Origin: Sva-07 sp963715285
GTDB taxonomy: Bacteria; Actinomycetota; Acidimicrobiia; Acidimicrobiales; Ilumatobacteraceae
Reading direction: 5' to 3'
DNA: 64,000 nt
Assembly (NCBI GenBank): GCA_963715285.1
Contig: CAVQRU010000043.1
Location: forward strand, 1-64,000
Below the pieces are notes generated by a model. That model saw only the letters and a program-made list of their open reading frames with translations, had not been told where the DNA came from and searched no databases. This document shows positions 25,040-33,704 of this stretch, in pieces (position 1 is the first letter of the stretch; every line of letters begins with the position of its first letter). A program made the translations under genes and the position numbers.

Positions 25040-27820
25040 ATGACGATGACCGACGAACCCACCCAGCAACCCGCACCCACCGACACGCAGTGGTACTCGC
25101 TGTCGGTCGACGACTCCGTCGCACGGCTCGGCGTCGACGCGACATCAGGGTTGAGCGCCGCCGAGGTGACCAGTCGCGTGGCGAAGTACGGCAAGAACGA
25201 GGTCGCCACCGAGCCCCCGCCGACGACGTGGCAGATGGCGAAGGCGCAGATCGCCAACCCGATGAACATCATGCTGCTGATCGTCAGCATCGCCAGCTTC
25301 ACGATCGACCAGATCGCGACCGGTGCGATCGTGATGGCGCTGGTGCTGTTCAACGTGATCATGGGCACCAACCAGGAGCGCAAGGCGATGGCGAGCGTCG
25401 ACGCGCTCGCCCAGTTGCAGGTGCCGACCGCGAGGGTACGCCGCGACGGCAGCGTGGAGGAGGTCGACGCGGTGGGGCTCGTGCCGGGCGACATCCTGCT
25501 GGTCGAAGCGGGCGACCTGGTCCCCGCCGACGCGCGCATCATCTCCTCGGCGTCGCTCGAGGTCCAGGAAGCGGCGCTGACCGGCGAGTCGGCGCCGATC
25601 GCCAAGGACAGCACCACCCTCGGCGACGAGGAACAGCCTCTCGGCGACCGCACCAACCTCGTGTTCCAGAACACCCAGGTCACACGCGGCTCCGCCGAAC
25701 TCGTCGTCGTCGCCACCGGCCAGTCGACCCAGATGGGCCAGATCGCCAACATGGTCACGGCGACGAAGCGGTCGAAATCGCCGTTGCAGAAGGAACTCGA
25801 CGACCTGACCAAGATCTTCGGGTTCCTCGCCTGGGGTGCCGTCGCGATCATCGCGATCGTCGGCATCGCTCGCGATCAGGACCGCGAGACGCTCATGTTG
25901 CTCTGCATCTCGACGGCGATCTCCGCGATCCCGACGGGCCTGCCCACCTTCGTCCAGCTGATGCTCTCGTCCGGGGCACAGCGACTCGCCGAGTCGAAAG
26001 CCGTGGTCAAGTCGCTCAACGACGTCGAGACGCTCGGCGGCACCACGGTGATCAACAGCGACAAGACCGGCACGCTGACCATGAATGCGATGACGGCGGT
26101 CACGATGATGACCGGCGGGTCCTGGTACAAGATCGAGGGCAGCGGCTACGCGACGTCCGGCGCGATCCTGGGTCCGGCAGGTGAACCCACGCCGGACTTC
26201 AGCGGCCTGGCGCTCGGCCTCGCACTGTGCAGCGACGCCACCGTCGCCGCCGACGAATCGATCATCGGCGACCCGACCGAGGCCGCCCTCGTCGTGCTGG
26301 CCGCGAAGGTCGGCGTCGATGCCGAGGAAACGCGTCGGGCGTTGCCGCGCGTCGCGCTCGTGCCGTTCGACTCCGAGTACAAGTTCATGGCAACGTTCCA
26401 CGACCGACCGGCTCACATGGAGCGGCCGCTGCTGACCGAACCGCACTTCATGACCGTGAAGGGCGCGCCCGACGTCGTCATCGACCGGTGCTCGCAGGCG
26501 CTGTGGCACGGCGAGGTCGTGCCGATGGAGCAGGTCCGTCAGGAACTGCTCGACGCCAACCAGCAGCTGTCCGAGAAGGGCCTACGCGTCCTGGCGTTCG
26601 CGGCACGGGCGCTCTCCGACGACACGATGCGCGCCGCCGCCGACGACCCGATGGGCGAGGTGCACGATCTCGTCATGGTCTCCCTGGTCGGCATCATCGA
26701 TCCGTTGCGGCCGTCGGCGGCCGAAGCGGTCCGTGTCGCTCACGGCGCCGGCATCGACGTCCGCATGATCACCGGCGACCACACGGTCACCGCTCGCGCG
26801 ATCGCCGACCAGCTGGGTCTGGGCCCCGGCGTGATCACCGGTTCCGACCTCCAGAAGCTGAGCGATGACGAGGTGAAGGCGCAACTGCCCGAACTGCACG
26901 TCTTCGGCCGCGTCGCACCCGAGGACAAGGTCCGTCTCGCCCGGCTGATGCAGGAGGCCGGCCAGGTCGTCGCCATGACCGGCGACGCCGTCAACGACGC
27001 CGCCGCGCTCAAGCAGGCCGACGTCGGCGTGGCGATGGGCAGCGGCTCCGAAGTCACCAAACAGGCCGGCAAGCTGATCCTGACCGACGACAACTTCGGC
27101 ACGCTCGTGCACGCCGTCGACCTCGGCCGGGACATCTACCGTCGGATCTCGTCGTACGTGAAGTTGCAGCTGACGATCCTGTCGTCGGTACTCCAGCTGA
27201 TGCTGATCGCCACGATCCTCAACATCAACGACGGCGTCGCGCTCTTCCCGATGCAGTTGCTGTTCGCGAAGTTCTTCGTGGTGGCCACTGTCGTGGTCGG
27301 GTTCATCGTCGACGTTCCCGATCCCGGTGTGATGGACCGACCTCCGCGTACGCCCGGATCGAAGATCGCAACCGGCGCCCAGACCGTCCGCTGGGTGATC
27401 AGCGGCTTCATCATCGCCGGCTCGGCACTCGCCCTGCTGTCGTGGGGGCCCGGCGAGCCGAGCACCACCGACCCGTCGACGTCGATGACGATGGCCTTCG
27501 CCGTCGTCGCGTTGAGCGCCGTGAACATGGGCTTCGTGATGCGACGCGAACGCCAGGTGCCGTGGTCGGCGCCGCTGTTCCCGTACATGGGGTGGATCAT
27601 GCTCGGGTGGGGATTGACCATCGCCGCCGTGGAGACCGACATCCTCCAGCGGCTGCTCGACACCGTCTCGCTCAGCGGTGCCCAGTGGGCGCTCGTCATC
27701 GGTCTGTCGTTGGTCTCCCCGCTGTTCGTGGCGATCGACAAGATCCTCCAGATGCGACGCCTCGACCGCGAGCAGCAGGAGCATCCGTTCGCCGGCATCG
27801 CCACCACCTCAGGTGCCTGA
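25040..27820 (+). CDS. P-type cation-transporting ATPase (divergent P2-like)
   Basis: The 926-residue pump has the N-terminal cation-ATPase domain, actuator motif ALTGESAPIAKD, phosphorylated Asp341 in NSDKTGTLTMNAM, nucleotide-binding KGAPDVVID, and the hinge MTGDAVNDAAALKQADVGVA. Around ten membrane helices are visible. The ion-binding positions of Ca2+ pumps are not kept: helix 4 reads AIPTGLPTF rather than PEGLP, and helix 6 (AKFFVVATVVVGFIVDVPDP) lacks the NxxTD of Ca2+ pumps. The ion is therefore unknown. The gene overlaps the next SulP gene by 8 bp. Confidence 0.88.
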   Translation: MTMTDEPTQQPAPTDTQWYSLSVDDSVARLGVDATSGLSAAEVTSRVAKYGKNEVATEPPPTTWQMAKAQIANPMNIMLLIVSIASFTIDQIATGAIVMALVLFNVIMGTNQERKAMASVDALAQLQVPTARVRRDGSVEEVDAVGLVPGDILLVEAGDLVPADARIISSASLEVQEAALTGESAPIAKDSTTLGDEEQPLGDRTNLVFQNTQVTRGSAELVVVATGQSTQMGQIANMVTATKRSKSPLQKELDDLTKIFGFLAWGAVAIIAIVGIARDQDRETLMLLCISTAISAIPTGLPTFVQLMLSSGAQRLAESKAVVKSLNDVETLGGTTVINSDKTGTLTMNAMTAVTMMTGGSWYKIEGSGYATSGAILGPAGEPTPDFSGLALGLALCSDATVAADESIIGDPTEAALVVLAAKVGVDAEETRRALPRVALVPFDSEYKFMATFHDRPAHMERPLLTEPHFMTVKGAPDVVIDRCSQALWHGEVVPMEQVRQELLDANQQLSEKGLRVLAFAARALSDDTMRAAADDPMGEVHDLVMVSLVGIIDPLRPSAAEAVRVAHGAGIDVRMITGDHTVTARAIADQLGLGPGVITGSDLQKLSDDEVKAQLPELHVFGRVAPEDKVRLARLMQEAGQVVAMTGDAVNDAAALKQADVGVAMGSGSEVTKQAGKLILTDDNFGTLVHAVDLGRDIYRRISSYVKLQLTILSSVLQLMLIATILNINDGVALFPMQLLFAKFFVVATVVVGFIVDVPDPGVMDRPPRTPGSKIATGAQTVRWVISGFIIAGSALALLSWGPGEPSTTDPSTSMTMAFAVVALSAVNMGFVMRRERQVPWSAPLFPYMGWIMLGWGLTIAAVETDILQRLLDTVSLSGAQWALVIGLSLVSPLFVAIDKILQMRRLDREQQEHPFAGIATTSGA

Positions 27821-29519
27821 CGAGGCTCCAGCACCAACCGGATGGCGGGGACTCGTCCCCGGCGTCACGGCGATCCGAACCTACGAGCGGTCGTGGCTGC
27901 GCTTCGACCTGGTCGCCGGTGTCGTGCTGGCCGCGATCCTCGTCCCCCAGGGGATGGCCTACGCCGAACTGGCCGGACTCCCGCCGGTCACCGGGCTGTA
28001 CACCACGATCGCCTGCCTCGTCGGCTATGCGCTCATGGGCCCGTCGCGGATCCTCGTGCTCGGTCCCGACTCGGCGGTCTCACCGCTGATCTTCGCCGCG
28101 ATCGTGCCGCTCGTCGTCGTTGCCGACGACCCCGAGACCGCCATCGCGCTCGCGGGGATGATGGCGGTGATGGTGGGCCTGATCCTGATCGGGCTCGGTG
28201 CCGGAAAACTCGGGTTCGTCGCCGACCTCCTCTCGAAGGAGGTCCAGGTCGGGTACATGAACGGCTTGGCCATCACGATCTTCGTCGGCCAACTCCCCAA
28301 GCTCGCCGGCTTCTCCACCGACGCCGACGGATTCGTCGCCGAGGTCCAGGCCTTCGTCGATGGGTTCCCCGACCGCAATCCGACTGCACTGTGGCTCGGA
28401 CTGGCAACACTCGCCGTGCTCCTGTTCCTCCCACGGTTCACCCGCAGGATCCCGGCGGTGCTCGTCGCCGTCATCGGCGCAACGGTGATCACCGGCCTGT
28501 TCGATCTCGACATCTCCACCGTCGGGACCCTGCCCGAAGGGCTCCCACGGCCGTCTCTGCCATGGACGAGCGTCAGCGACGTCGCTCCGATGCTCGTCGC
28601 CGCCGTCGGCATCACACTCGTGTCGCTCACCGACACCATCGCCACGTCGACCGCGTTCTCGGCACGGCGCGGCGAAGAGGTGAAGCCCAACCAGGAAATG
28701 ATCGGCATCGGCACCGCGAACATCGCTGCCGGGTTCTTCCAGGGGTTCGCGGTCTCGACCAGCAGCTCGCGCACGGCCGTGGCCGACCAGACCGGAGCGA
28801 AGAGCCAACTCACCGGTGTCGTCGGTGCCGGCATCGTCGCGGTGCTGTTGCTGTTCTTCAACGGACTCCTCAAGAGCCTCCCGCAGACCGCGCTCGCCGC
28901 CGTCGTCATCGCAGCAGCGTTCTCGCTCGTCGACATCGGGACGCTGCGCCGCTACGTCAAGGTCCGCCGGAGCTCGTTCTTCCTCTCGCTGGTGGCAACC
29001 GGCGGCGTGGTCTTCTTCGGCGTCCTGCAGGGCATCCTGATCGCTGTCGTGCTGTCGATCCTGCTGTTCTTCAGGCGTAGCTGGTGGCCCCACGGGGAAG
29101 TGCTCGGACGGACCACCGGCCAGGACGGCTGGCACAGCAATCACAACGGCATCCGGGCGCAGGAGCTCCCCGGCGTCCTCATGTTCCGGTGGGAGGCACC
29201 GCTGTTCTTCGCGAACGCCGGCATGTTCCGTGACCAGGTCCGCGAGCTCGTGCGCGAAAAGAACCCACGCTGGGTGATCCTGCAGTGCGAGGCGATCACC
29301 GACATCGACGTGACGGCGGCCGACATTCTGGAACAGCTCGACCTCGAGCTCAACGAGCGAGGCGTCAACATCGCGTTCGTCGAGCTGCGCAGCCGCTTGA
29401 AGGATCTCGTCTACGACTACGGATTGTTCGCGACGCTGGACGCCGACCACTTCTACGGCACGATCGAGGAAGCGCTCGCCGACATCGACGCGACGAGCGA
29501 GACGGATCCCGGCAGCTGA
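27813..29519 (+). CDS. SulP family anion permease with STAS domain
   Basis: The 568-residue protein starts at GTG 27813 inside the end of the ATPase gene, so the two are translated together. The membrane part shows YERSWLRFDLVAGVVLAAIL, VPQGMAYAELAGLPPVTGLY, ILVLGPDSAVSPL and FQGFAVSTSSSRTAVADQTG. The C-terminal STAS domain (about 450-560) includes VLMFRWEAPLFFANAGMFRD. Substrates in this family include sulfate, bicarbonate and dicarboxylates. The pairing with a P-type ATPase is unusual and may mean coupled ion movements. This copy is intact, unlike the one at 17243. Confidence 0.9.
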   Translation: MPDEAPAPTGWRGLVPGVTAIRTYERSWLRFDLVAGVVLAAILVPQGMAYAELAGLPPVTGLYTTIACLVGYALMGPSRILVLGPDSAVSPLIFAAIVPLVVVADDPETAIALAGMMAVMVGLILIGLGAGKLGFVADLLSKEVQVGYMNGLAITIFVGQLPKLAGFSTDADGFVAEVQAFVDGFPDRNPTALWLGLATLAVLLFLPRFTRRIPAVLVAVIGATVITGLFDLDISTVGTLPEGLPRPSLPWTSVSDVAPMLVAAVGITLVSLTDTIATSTAFSARRGEEVKPNQEMIGIGTANIAAGFFQGFAVSTSSSRTAVADQTGAKSQLTGVVGAGIVAVLLLFFNGLLKSLPQTALAAVVIAAAFSLVDIGTLRRYVKVRRSSFFLSLVATGGVVFFGVLQGILIAVVLSILLFFRRSWWPHGEVLGRTTGQDGWHSNHNGIRAQELPGVLMFRWEAPLFFANAGMFRDQVRELVREKNPRWVILQCEAITDIDVTAADILEQLDLELNERGVNIAFVELRSRLKDLVYDYGLFATLDADHFYGTIEEALADIDATSETDPGS

Positions 29520-29577
29520 GAACGGTTCACCCGATCGGCGTGATGCAGGCTCGCGAGGAGAGGTGCACGATCGGTTC

Positions 29578-29979
29578 ATGAACTCAGCAACCGACAACGA
29601 CCTTCCCAGTGGCTGGCTCTACTTCGCTGGCACGATTCTCGGCCTCGCGGGGCTGATGCGCTTCGTCGACGCGTTCTGGGCCTTCCGGTACGACGGAGTA
29701 CTTCCCGACGAGTTCGAGGGAGCGCTCCTCGGCACGACCCTGTCGACCTACGGCTGGGCCTACATCATCGTCGGGGTGATCCTGATCCTGTCGTCGTTCG
29801 CAGTGCTCAACCGCTCGCAGTTCGCCCGATGGATCGGCATCATCGCCGGCGCCATCCTGGCCGTTTCCGCGATGTGGTGGATGCCCGTCTATCCCGTCTG
29901 GTCACTCGCCTACGTGATCATCGGCATCCTCGTGATCTATGCGCTCGCCGCCCACGGCGGTCGTCACGCCGACGCCTGA
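29578..29979 (+). CDS. Small four-helix membrane protein
   Basis: The protein has about 133 residues and four membrane helices (LYFAGTILGLAGLMRFVDA, GWAYIIVGVILILSSFAVL, WIGIIAGAILAVSAMWW and LAYVIIGILVIYALAAH). The WLYFAG...RFVDAFWAF pattern matches a family of short actinobacterial membrane proteins known to me only as a domain of unknown function. The ribosome binding site GAGGAGAGG sits slightly far from ATG 29578 and very close to an in-frame GTG at 29563, so the start could be either. It follows the SulP gene and precedes the lipid-kinase-like gene. Confidence 0.7.
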   Translation: MNSATDNDLPSGWLYFAGTILGLAGLMRFVDAFWAFRYDGVLPDEFEGALLGTTLSTYGWAYIIVGVILILSSFAVLNRSQFARWIGIIAGAILAVSAMWWMPVYPVWSLAYVIIGILVIYALAAHGGRHADA

Positions 29980-30012
29980 TCGCCAGCGCCCGCCGACCAG
30001 TCGAGGGATCCG

Positions 30013-31272
30013 ATGAAGTCACGTCGTCTCACCGCGATCGCAGCACTCGCCCTCCTCGTTGCCGGCGTGTTGGTGCTCGTGCTGACCGGCACGCGAGCGT
30101 TTCCGCGCGGGTTGATCGGCGCGTCGTTGCTGGTCGGGGCATTCGTCGTGGGGTGGGAAGCGTTGCGCCGTCGCGGGCCGGGCCGGGCGCTGTTCGCGAC
30201 CGTCGCGATCGTGCTGGTCGTCACCTTCGTCGGCGTCCTCGTGGCCGGCGGTGTGCTGCTCGAGACGATCGTCGCGGCCGCGCTGTTCTCCTCCGCCGCC
30301 GCGGCAGCGCGCCAGGCGTTCCGCATCCACGTCCCGCTGCCGCGAGCCGTCGCTCCGTCGCGGCCGGTGGTCGTCTGGAACCCGAAGTCGGGCGGGGGCA
30401 AGGCGCTGGCCGCCAACCTCGATGTCGAGGCGCGGGCCCGAGGGATCGAGCCGATCGAGCTGAAACCCGGCGACGACCTGCTTCGGCTCGTGCGCGATGC
30501 GGTGGCCGACGGTGCCGACGCACTCGCTGCGGCCGGCGGTGACGGGACGCAGGCGCTCGTGGCCACGATCGCCGCCGAACTCGACCTGCCGTTCGCCTGC
30601 ATCCCTGCAGGCACCAGAAACCACTTCGCGCTCGACCTCGGTGTGGACCGTGACGACGTCGTCGGGGCGCTCGATGCGCTCGTCGAGGGCGGCGAGCGCC
30701 GTGTCGATCTCGCCGAGGTCAACGGGCGGGTCTTCGTGAACAACGTGTCGTTGGGGCTCTATGCAGAGGCGGTTCAGCGTTCCGGGTACCGCAACGCGAA
30801 GATCCGCACCGTGCTCGACACGATTCCCGACTTCAGCGACCCCATCGGCGACGGTCACGTGTTGGAGTACACCGGCCCGGGCGGCGTGAGCGGTCGCCGG
30901 GCAACGGTGATCATGATCTCCAACAACCAGTACCGGCTGGGCAACATCGTCGGGTCGGGGACCCGACCGAGCATCGACGACGGCCAGCTCGGCGTGGCGG
31001 TCGCTGAAATGACCTCGAACGACGCTCGCGGGCGCGCCCGGTTCCGGCAGTGGCAGGCGCCGACGTTCGAGGTGGGCTCCGACGGCCCGGTCCCCGCCGG
31101 CGTCGACGGCGAGGCTCTGGTGCTCGACCCACCACTGCGCTTCTCGATCCGACCGGGAGCCCTTCGCGTCCGGATCGCCCCGCAGCATCCCGGCGCATCG
31201 CCCTCCGCCGCAGCTCCGAACGGCCTCGTCGACGGCGCCCGCAAGCTCCTCCACATCGCCCGCACCGGCTGA
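30013..31272 (+). CDS. Diacylglycerol/lipid kinase family protein with N-terminal membrane region
   Basis: The 419-residue protein has three hydrophobic segments in the first ~100 residues, then a DAGK catalytic domain: VVWNPKSGGGKALA (nucleotide loop), AAAGGDGTQALVA and CIPAGTRNHFALDLG, followed by VNNVSLGLYAEAV. The C-terminal beta domain ends with GEALVLDPPLRFSIRPGALR. These enzymes phosphorylate diacylglycerol or related lipids using ATP. The membrane anchor is not typical of DgkB and places the kinase at the membrane. The gene follows a transport cluster on the same strand. Confidence 0.85.
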   Translation: MKSRRLTAIAALALLVAGVLVLVLTGTRAFPRGLIGASLLVGAFVVGWEALRRRGPGRALFATVAIVLVVTFVGVLVAGGVLLETIVAAALFSSAAAAARQAFRIHVPLPRAVAPSRPVVVWNPKSGGGKALAANLDVEARARGIEPIELKPGDDLLRLVRDAVADGADALAAAGGDGTQALVATIAAELDLPFACIPAGTRNHFALDLGVDRDDVVGALDALVEGGERRVDLAEVNGRVFVNNVSLGLYAEAVQRSGYRNAKIRTVLDTIPDFSDPIGDGHVLEYTGPGGVSGRRATVIMISNNQYRLGNIVGSGTRPSIDDGQLGVAVAEMTSNDARGRARFRQWQAPTFEVGSDGPVPAGVDGEALVLDPPLRFSIRPGALRVRIAPQHPGASPSAAAPNGLVDGARKLLHIARTG

Positions 31273-31289
31273 CGGGTCAGGCGGGAAGA

Positions 31290-32003
31290 TCAGCTCGGAA
31301 GCAACACCGACGGCAGCCACTCGTCGAGCCGCTCGGTGATCGCGTCATCGCTCCTGCCGAGCAGATGACCGTCACCGGGGAGCATCACCACCTCGCCGTG
31401 CCCGGCGATCGCAGCGACGACGTGGCTCGCCTCGGGTGGGAGCAGCTCGTCGCGATCGCCGTGGAACAGCAACAGCGGCTTGCCGTCGAGCGATCCGGCC
31501 ACCTCGCAGCCCGCCGACTGGGTGGCGAACGTGACCACCGCGACCACCGATGCCGGCATCACCACCGCGCACCGCACCGCCACCGCACCGCCGAAGCTGT
31601 GGCCCATCACGACCACCCGCTCCGCACCCGCATCCCTGGCCACCTCCACACCGCAGGCGAGGTCGTGAGCACACAGGTCGAGATTGTTCGGCTCCCGATA
31701 TCCGACGCGCACGAACCGCACTCCTCGCTGGGCCCAGCGATCACCGAGGCGGTGATACAGCGCATTCCCGGGCCCCAGAACACCACCGAGTGCGCCACCG
31801 CAGGCGACGATCGCCGCAGGGCGCGCCGAACCGTCGACCGGTTCGTGCGTCAACAGGGTCAGCAGACCTCGCCGGGTGTAGACCTCGCGGTGGCGGAACA
31901 TCGGCGTGACCTCCACCTCGGTGCTCGCGAGCGGATGCAGCGCCTCGAGCGCCGTCGGGTCCGACGGGTCCGCGGGCTGCTCCACTCCGTCACGGTCGGT
32001 CAT
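31290..32003 (-). CDS. Alpha/beta hydrolase fold protein
   Basis: The 237-residue protein has a nucleophile elbow VVVMGHSFGGAVAVR with Ser, an Asp region LLLFHGDRDELLPPE and a C-terminal His in LPGDGHLLGRS, a complete catalytic triad. The substrate is unknown; related proteins are dienelactone-hydrolase-like or acylesterases. ATG 32003 is just 23 bp from the MarR-type gene on the opposite strand, so the two share a very short divergent promoter. Regulation of the hydrolase by that MarR protein is a natural inference. Confidence 0.8.
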   Translation of the reverse strand: MTDRDGVEQPADPSDPTALEALHPLASTEVEVTPMFRHREVYTRRGLLTLLTHEPVDGSARPAAIVACGGALGGVLGPGNALYHRLGDRWAQRGVRFVRVGYREPNNLDLCAHDLACGVEVARDAGAERVVVMGHSFGGAVAVRCAVVMPASVVAVVTFATQSAGCEVAGSLDGKPLLLFHGDRDELLPPEASHVVAAIAGHGEVVMLPGDGHLLGRSDDAITERLDEWLPSVLLPS

Positions 32004-32026
32004 GGCTGGATACCGTACAAACGCAC

Positions 32027-32554
32027 ATGTCGAGCCAAGCCAGCGGAAGCGCCGCCGTCGACTTTCGGAACCGAACCGACCGCGAACACGCACGGAGAAT
32101 CGGTCGCGCCTGGATCGAACTCCGCCGCGGAGCCGGGGCATCGGCGCTCCGGGCGTACCTCTTCGGCCGCGAGAAGCCGTTGGAACAGGGCCAGATGGAC
32201 GCCCTCGACCTCCTGAGCCGTCGCAACGACCGTCCGATGAAGGAACTCGCTGCCCGGCTCCGCGTCGACCCGTCGACGGCGACACGTTCGGTGCAGCGCC
32301 TCGAAGCGGATGGGCTCGTCGAACGGTACTCGTCACCCGAGGACGGCCGGGTCGTCCTGGTGCGGATCACCGATGAAGGGACACGACGACACGACGACGT
32401 CGCCGCGCGGAGGTCGACGGCCATGATGCACATCCTGAGCGAGTTCGAGCCTGACGAACGGGCGCAACTCGCAGATCTGCTCGACCGCTTCATCGCCTCG
32501 GTCGACGACGTCGTCGAACGCCTGGACGAGGCGAACAATCCCGAAACCGCCTGA
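32027..32554 (+). CDS. MarR-family transcriptional regulator
   Basis: The 175-residue protein has the winged HTH of the MarR family: LEQGQMDALDLLSRRNDRPM, KELAARLRVDPSTATRSVQR (recognition helix) and the wing RYSSPEDGRVVLVRITDEG. Helical ends (LSEFEPDERAQLADLLDRF) would form the dimer. It is transcribed away from the hydrolase gene with only 23 bp between start codons. The sigR gene follows 32 bp downstream and could be in the same transcript. Confidence 0.85.
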   Translation: MSSQASGSAAVDFRNRTDREHARRIGRAWIELRRGAGASALRAYLFGREKPLEQGQMDALDLLSRRNDRPMKELAARLRVDPSTATRSVQRLEADGLVERYSSPEDGRVVLVRITDEGTRRHDDVAARRSTAMMHILSEFEPDERAQLADLLDRFIASVDDVVERLDEANNPETA

Positions 32555-32586
32555 ACGGCGACCAGCAGCCCGATACAGTCCCGCGC

Positions 32587-33162
32587 ATGGCCGACCAGGC
32601 AACCTTCGCCACCGAGGCGATGCAGTACGCACCCCAGCTCTACTCGGGTGCACTGCGCATGACCCGCAACCGCGCCGACGCCGAGGACCTCGTCCAGGAG
32701 ACGTACCTCAAGGGCTACCGGAGCTACCACTCGTTCACCGAGGGCACCAACCTGCGGGCCTGGCTCTTCCGCATCATGACCAACACGTACATCAACTCCT
32801 ACCGGGCCAAACAACGACGTCCCGACGAGACCGACCTCGGTGACTTCGAGGACCTCTACCTGTACAAGAACCTGGGGACGCTGCAGGACGCATCGGTCGG
32901 CCGGTCGGCCGAGGAATCGTTGATGGAACTCCTGCCCGACGACGAGGTCAAGCAGGCGCTGGAGGACCTTCCGGACAACTTCCGCCTGCCGGTGATCCTC
33001 GCCGACGTCGAGGGTTTCTCCTACAAGGAGATCGCCGAGATGCTCGACATCCCGATCGGCACGGTCATGTCGCGCCTGCACCGGGGAAGAAAAGCGATGC
33101 AGAAGGCGTTGTACGAATTCGCCCTCGACCGAGGGCTCACGGTCGCACAGGAGAACGGATGA
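32587..33162 (+). CDS. sigR: ECF sigma factor, SigR/SigH-like (thiol stress)
   Basis: The 191-residue protein has region 2 in LYSGALRMTRNRADAEDLVQ, LRAWLFRIMTNTYINSYR, and region 4 in LPDNFRLPVILADVEGFSYK with EIAEMLDIPIGTVMSRLHRG. It matches the SigR (SigH in mycobacteria) group that responds to disulfide stress in actinobacteria. Its partner, an RsrA-like zinc anti-sigma factor, overlaps by 4 bp. With an mshA gene also in the window, a mycothiol/SigR oxidative-stress circuit is expected. The symbol follows Streptomyces usage. Confidence 0.88.
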   Translation: MADQATFATEAMQYAPQLYSGALRMTRNRADAEDLVQETYLKGYRSYHSFTEGTNLRAWLFRIMTNTYINSYRAKQRRPDETDLGDFEDLYLYKNLGTLQDASVGRSAEESLMELLPDDEVKQALEDLPDNFRLPVILADVEGFSYKEIAEMLDIPIGTVMSRLHRGRKAMQKALYEFALDRGLTVAQENG

Positions 33163-33455
33163 TGAGCAACGACTCGACTGACGACGCGGCCGAATCTGCT
33201 GCGACGTCCGACTGCGCCCAGACGCTGCGCGAACTCGACGTCTTCCTCGACGGTGAGCTCCCGACCGAGCAGTACGAGTCGATCCGCCACCACCTCGACG
33301 GATGCATGGATTGTCTCGGTGCGTTCGACTTCCACGCCGAGCTCAAGATCGTGGTGGCGGAGAAGTGCAACAACGACGAGATGCCCCCGGGCCTGCTGTC
33401 TCGGATCGAGATGTGCTTCGGCACCGACTTCGACGGCGACGGCCAGATCGGCTGA
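33159..33455 (+). CDS. rsrA: RsrA-like zinc-binding anti-sigma factor
   Basis: The 98-residue protein has the ZAS motif HLDGCMDC (HxxxCxxC), with an upstream Cys in ATSDCAQTLRELDVFLDGEL. In RsrA the Cys and His residues bind zinc, and disulfide formation frees SigR. The 4-bp overlap with sigR keeps the pair in balance. The C-terminus carries a further Cys (RIEMCFGTD) beyond the core. Function is supported by the motif plus the gene pairing. Confidence 0.87.
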   Translation: MMSNDSTDDAAESAATSDCAQTLRELDVFLDGELPTEQYESIRHHLDGCMDCLGAFDFHAELKIVVAEKCNNDEMPPGLLSRIEMCFGTDFDGDGQIG

Positions 33456-33524
33456 GCCGGCAGTTCGCTGGGTGGTGCGCCGAAACTGTGCGCCGGTCCG
33501 CCTCGGGAGTTAGCCTCTCCGATC

Positions 33525-33683
33525 ATGCTCGTCGCAAACGTGTGGCACTGGTGGATCGGCATCGCCCTCTTTCTCGTCTCGATCCTGATCCTGATCGTGC
33601 TGGTGGCCGGCTACCTGAAGTCCGTGTCCGCCCGCAAGTACCCCTCGGCGAAGCAGCAACAGGCCCGTCACACCGATCTGTAG
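33525..33683 (+). CDS. Small single-pass membrane protein
   Basis: A 52-residue frame starts ATG 33525 and encodes one membrane helix (WWIGIALFLVSILILIVLVA) followed by a basic tail (GYLKSVSARKYPSAKQQQA). It lies between rsrA and tilS on the same strand. The composition and codon use look like a genuine protein. A short protein of this form precedes many actinobacterial genes in my recollection, but no function is known. It could be co-transcribed with tilS 21 bp downstream. Confidence 0.55.
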   Translation: MLVANVWHWWIGIALFLVSILILIVLVAGYLKSVSARKYPSAKQQQARHTDL

Positions 33684-33704
33684 GGCACCGATGAGGCCGT
33701 CGAC

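Noticed and set aside
28080..29597. Minus-strand open frame of 505 codons
   Set aside because: It is antisense to the intact SulP gene and shows no domain.
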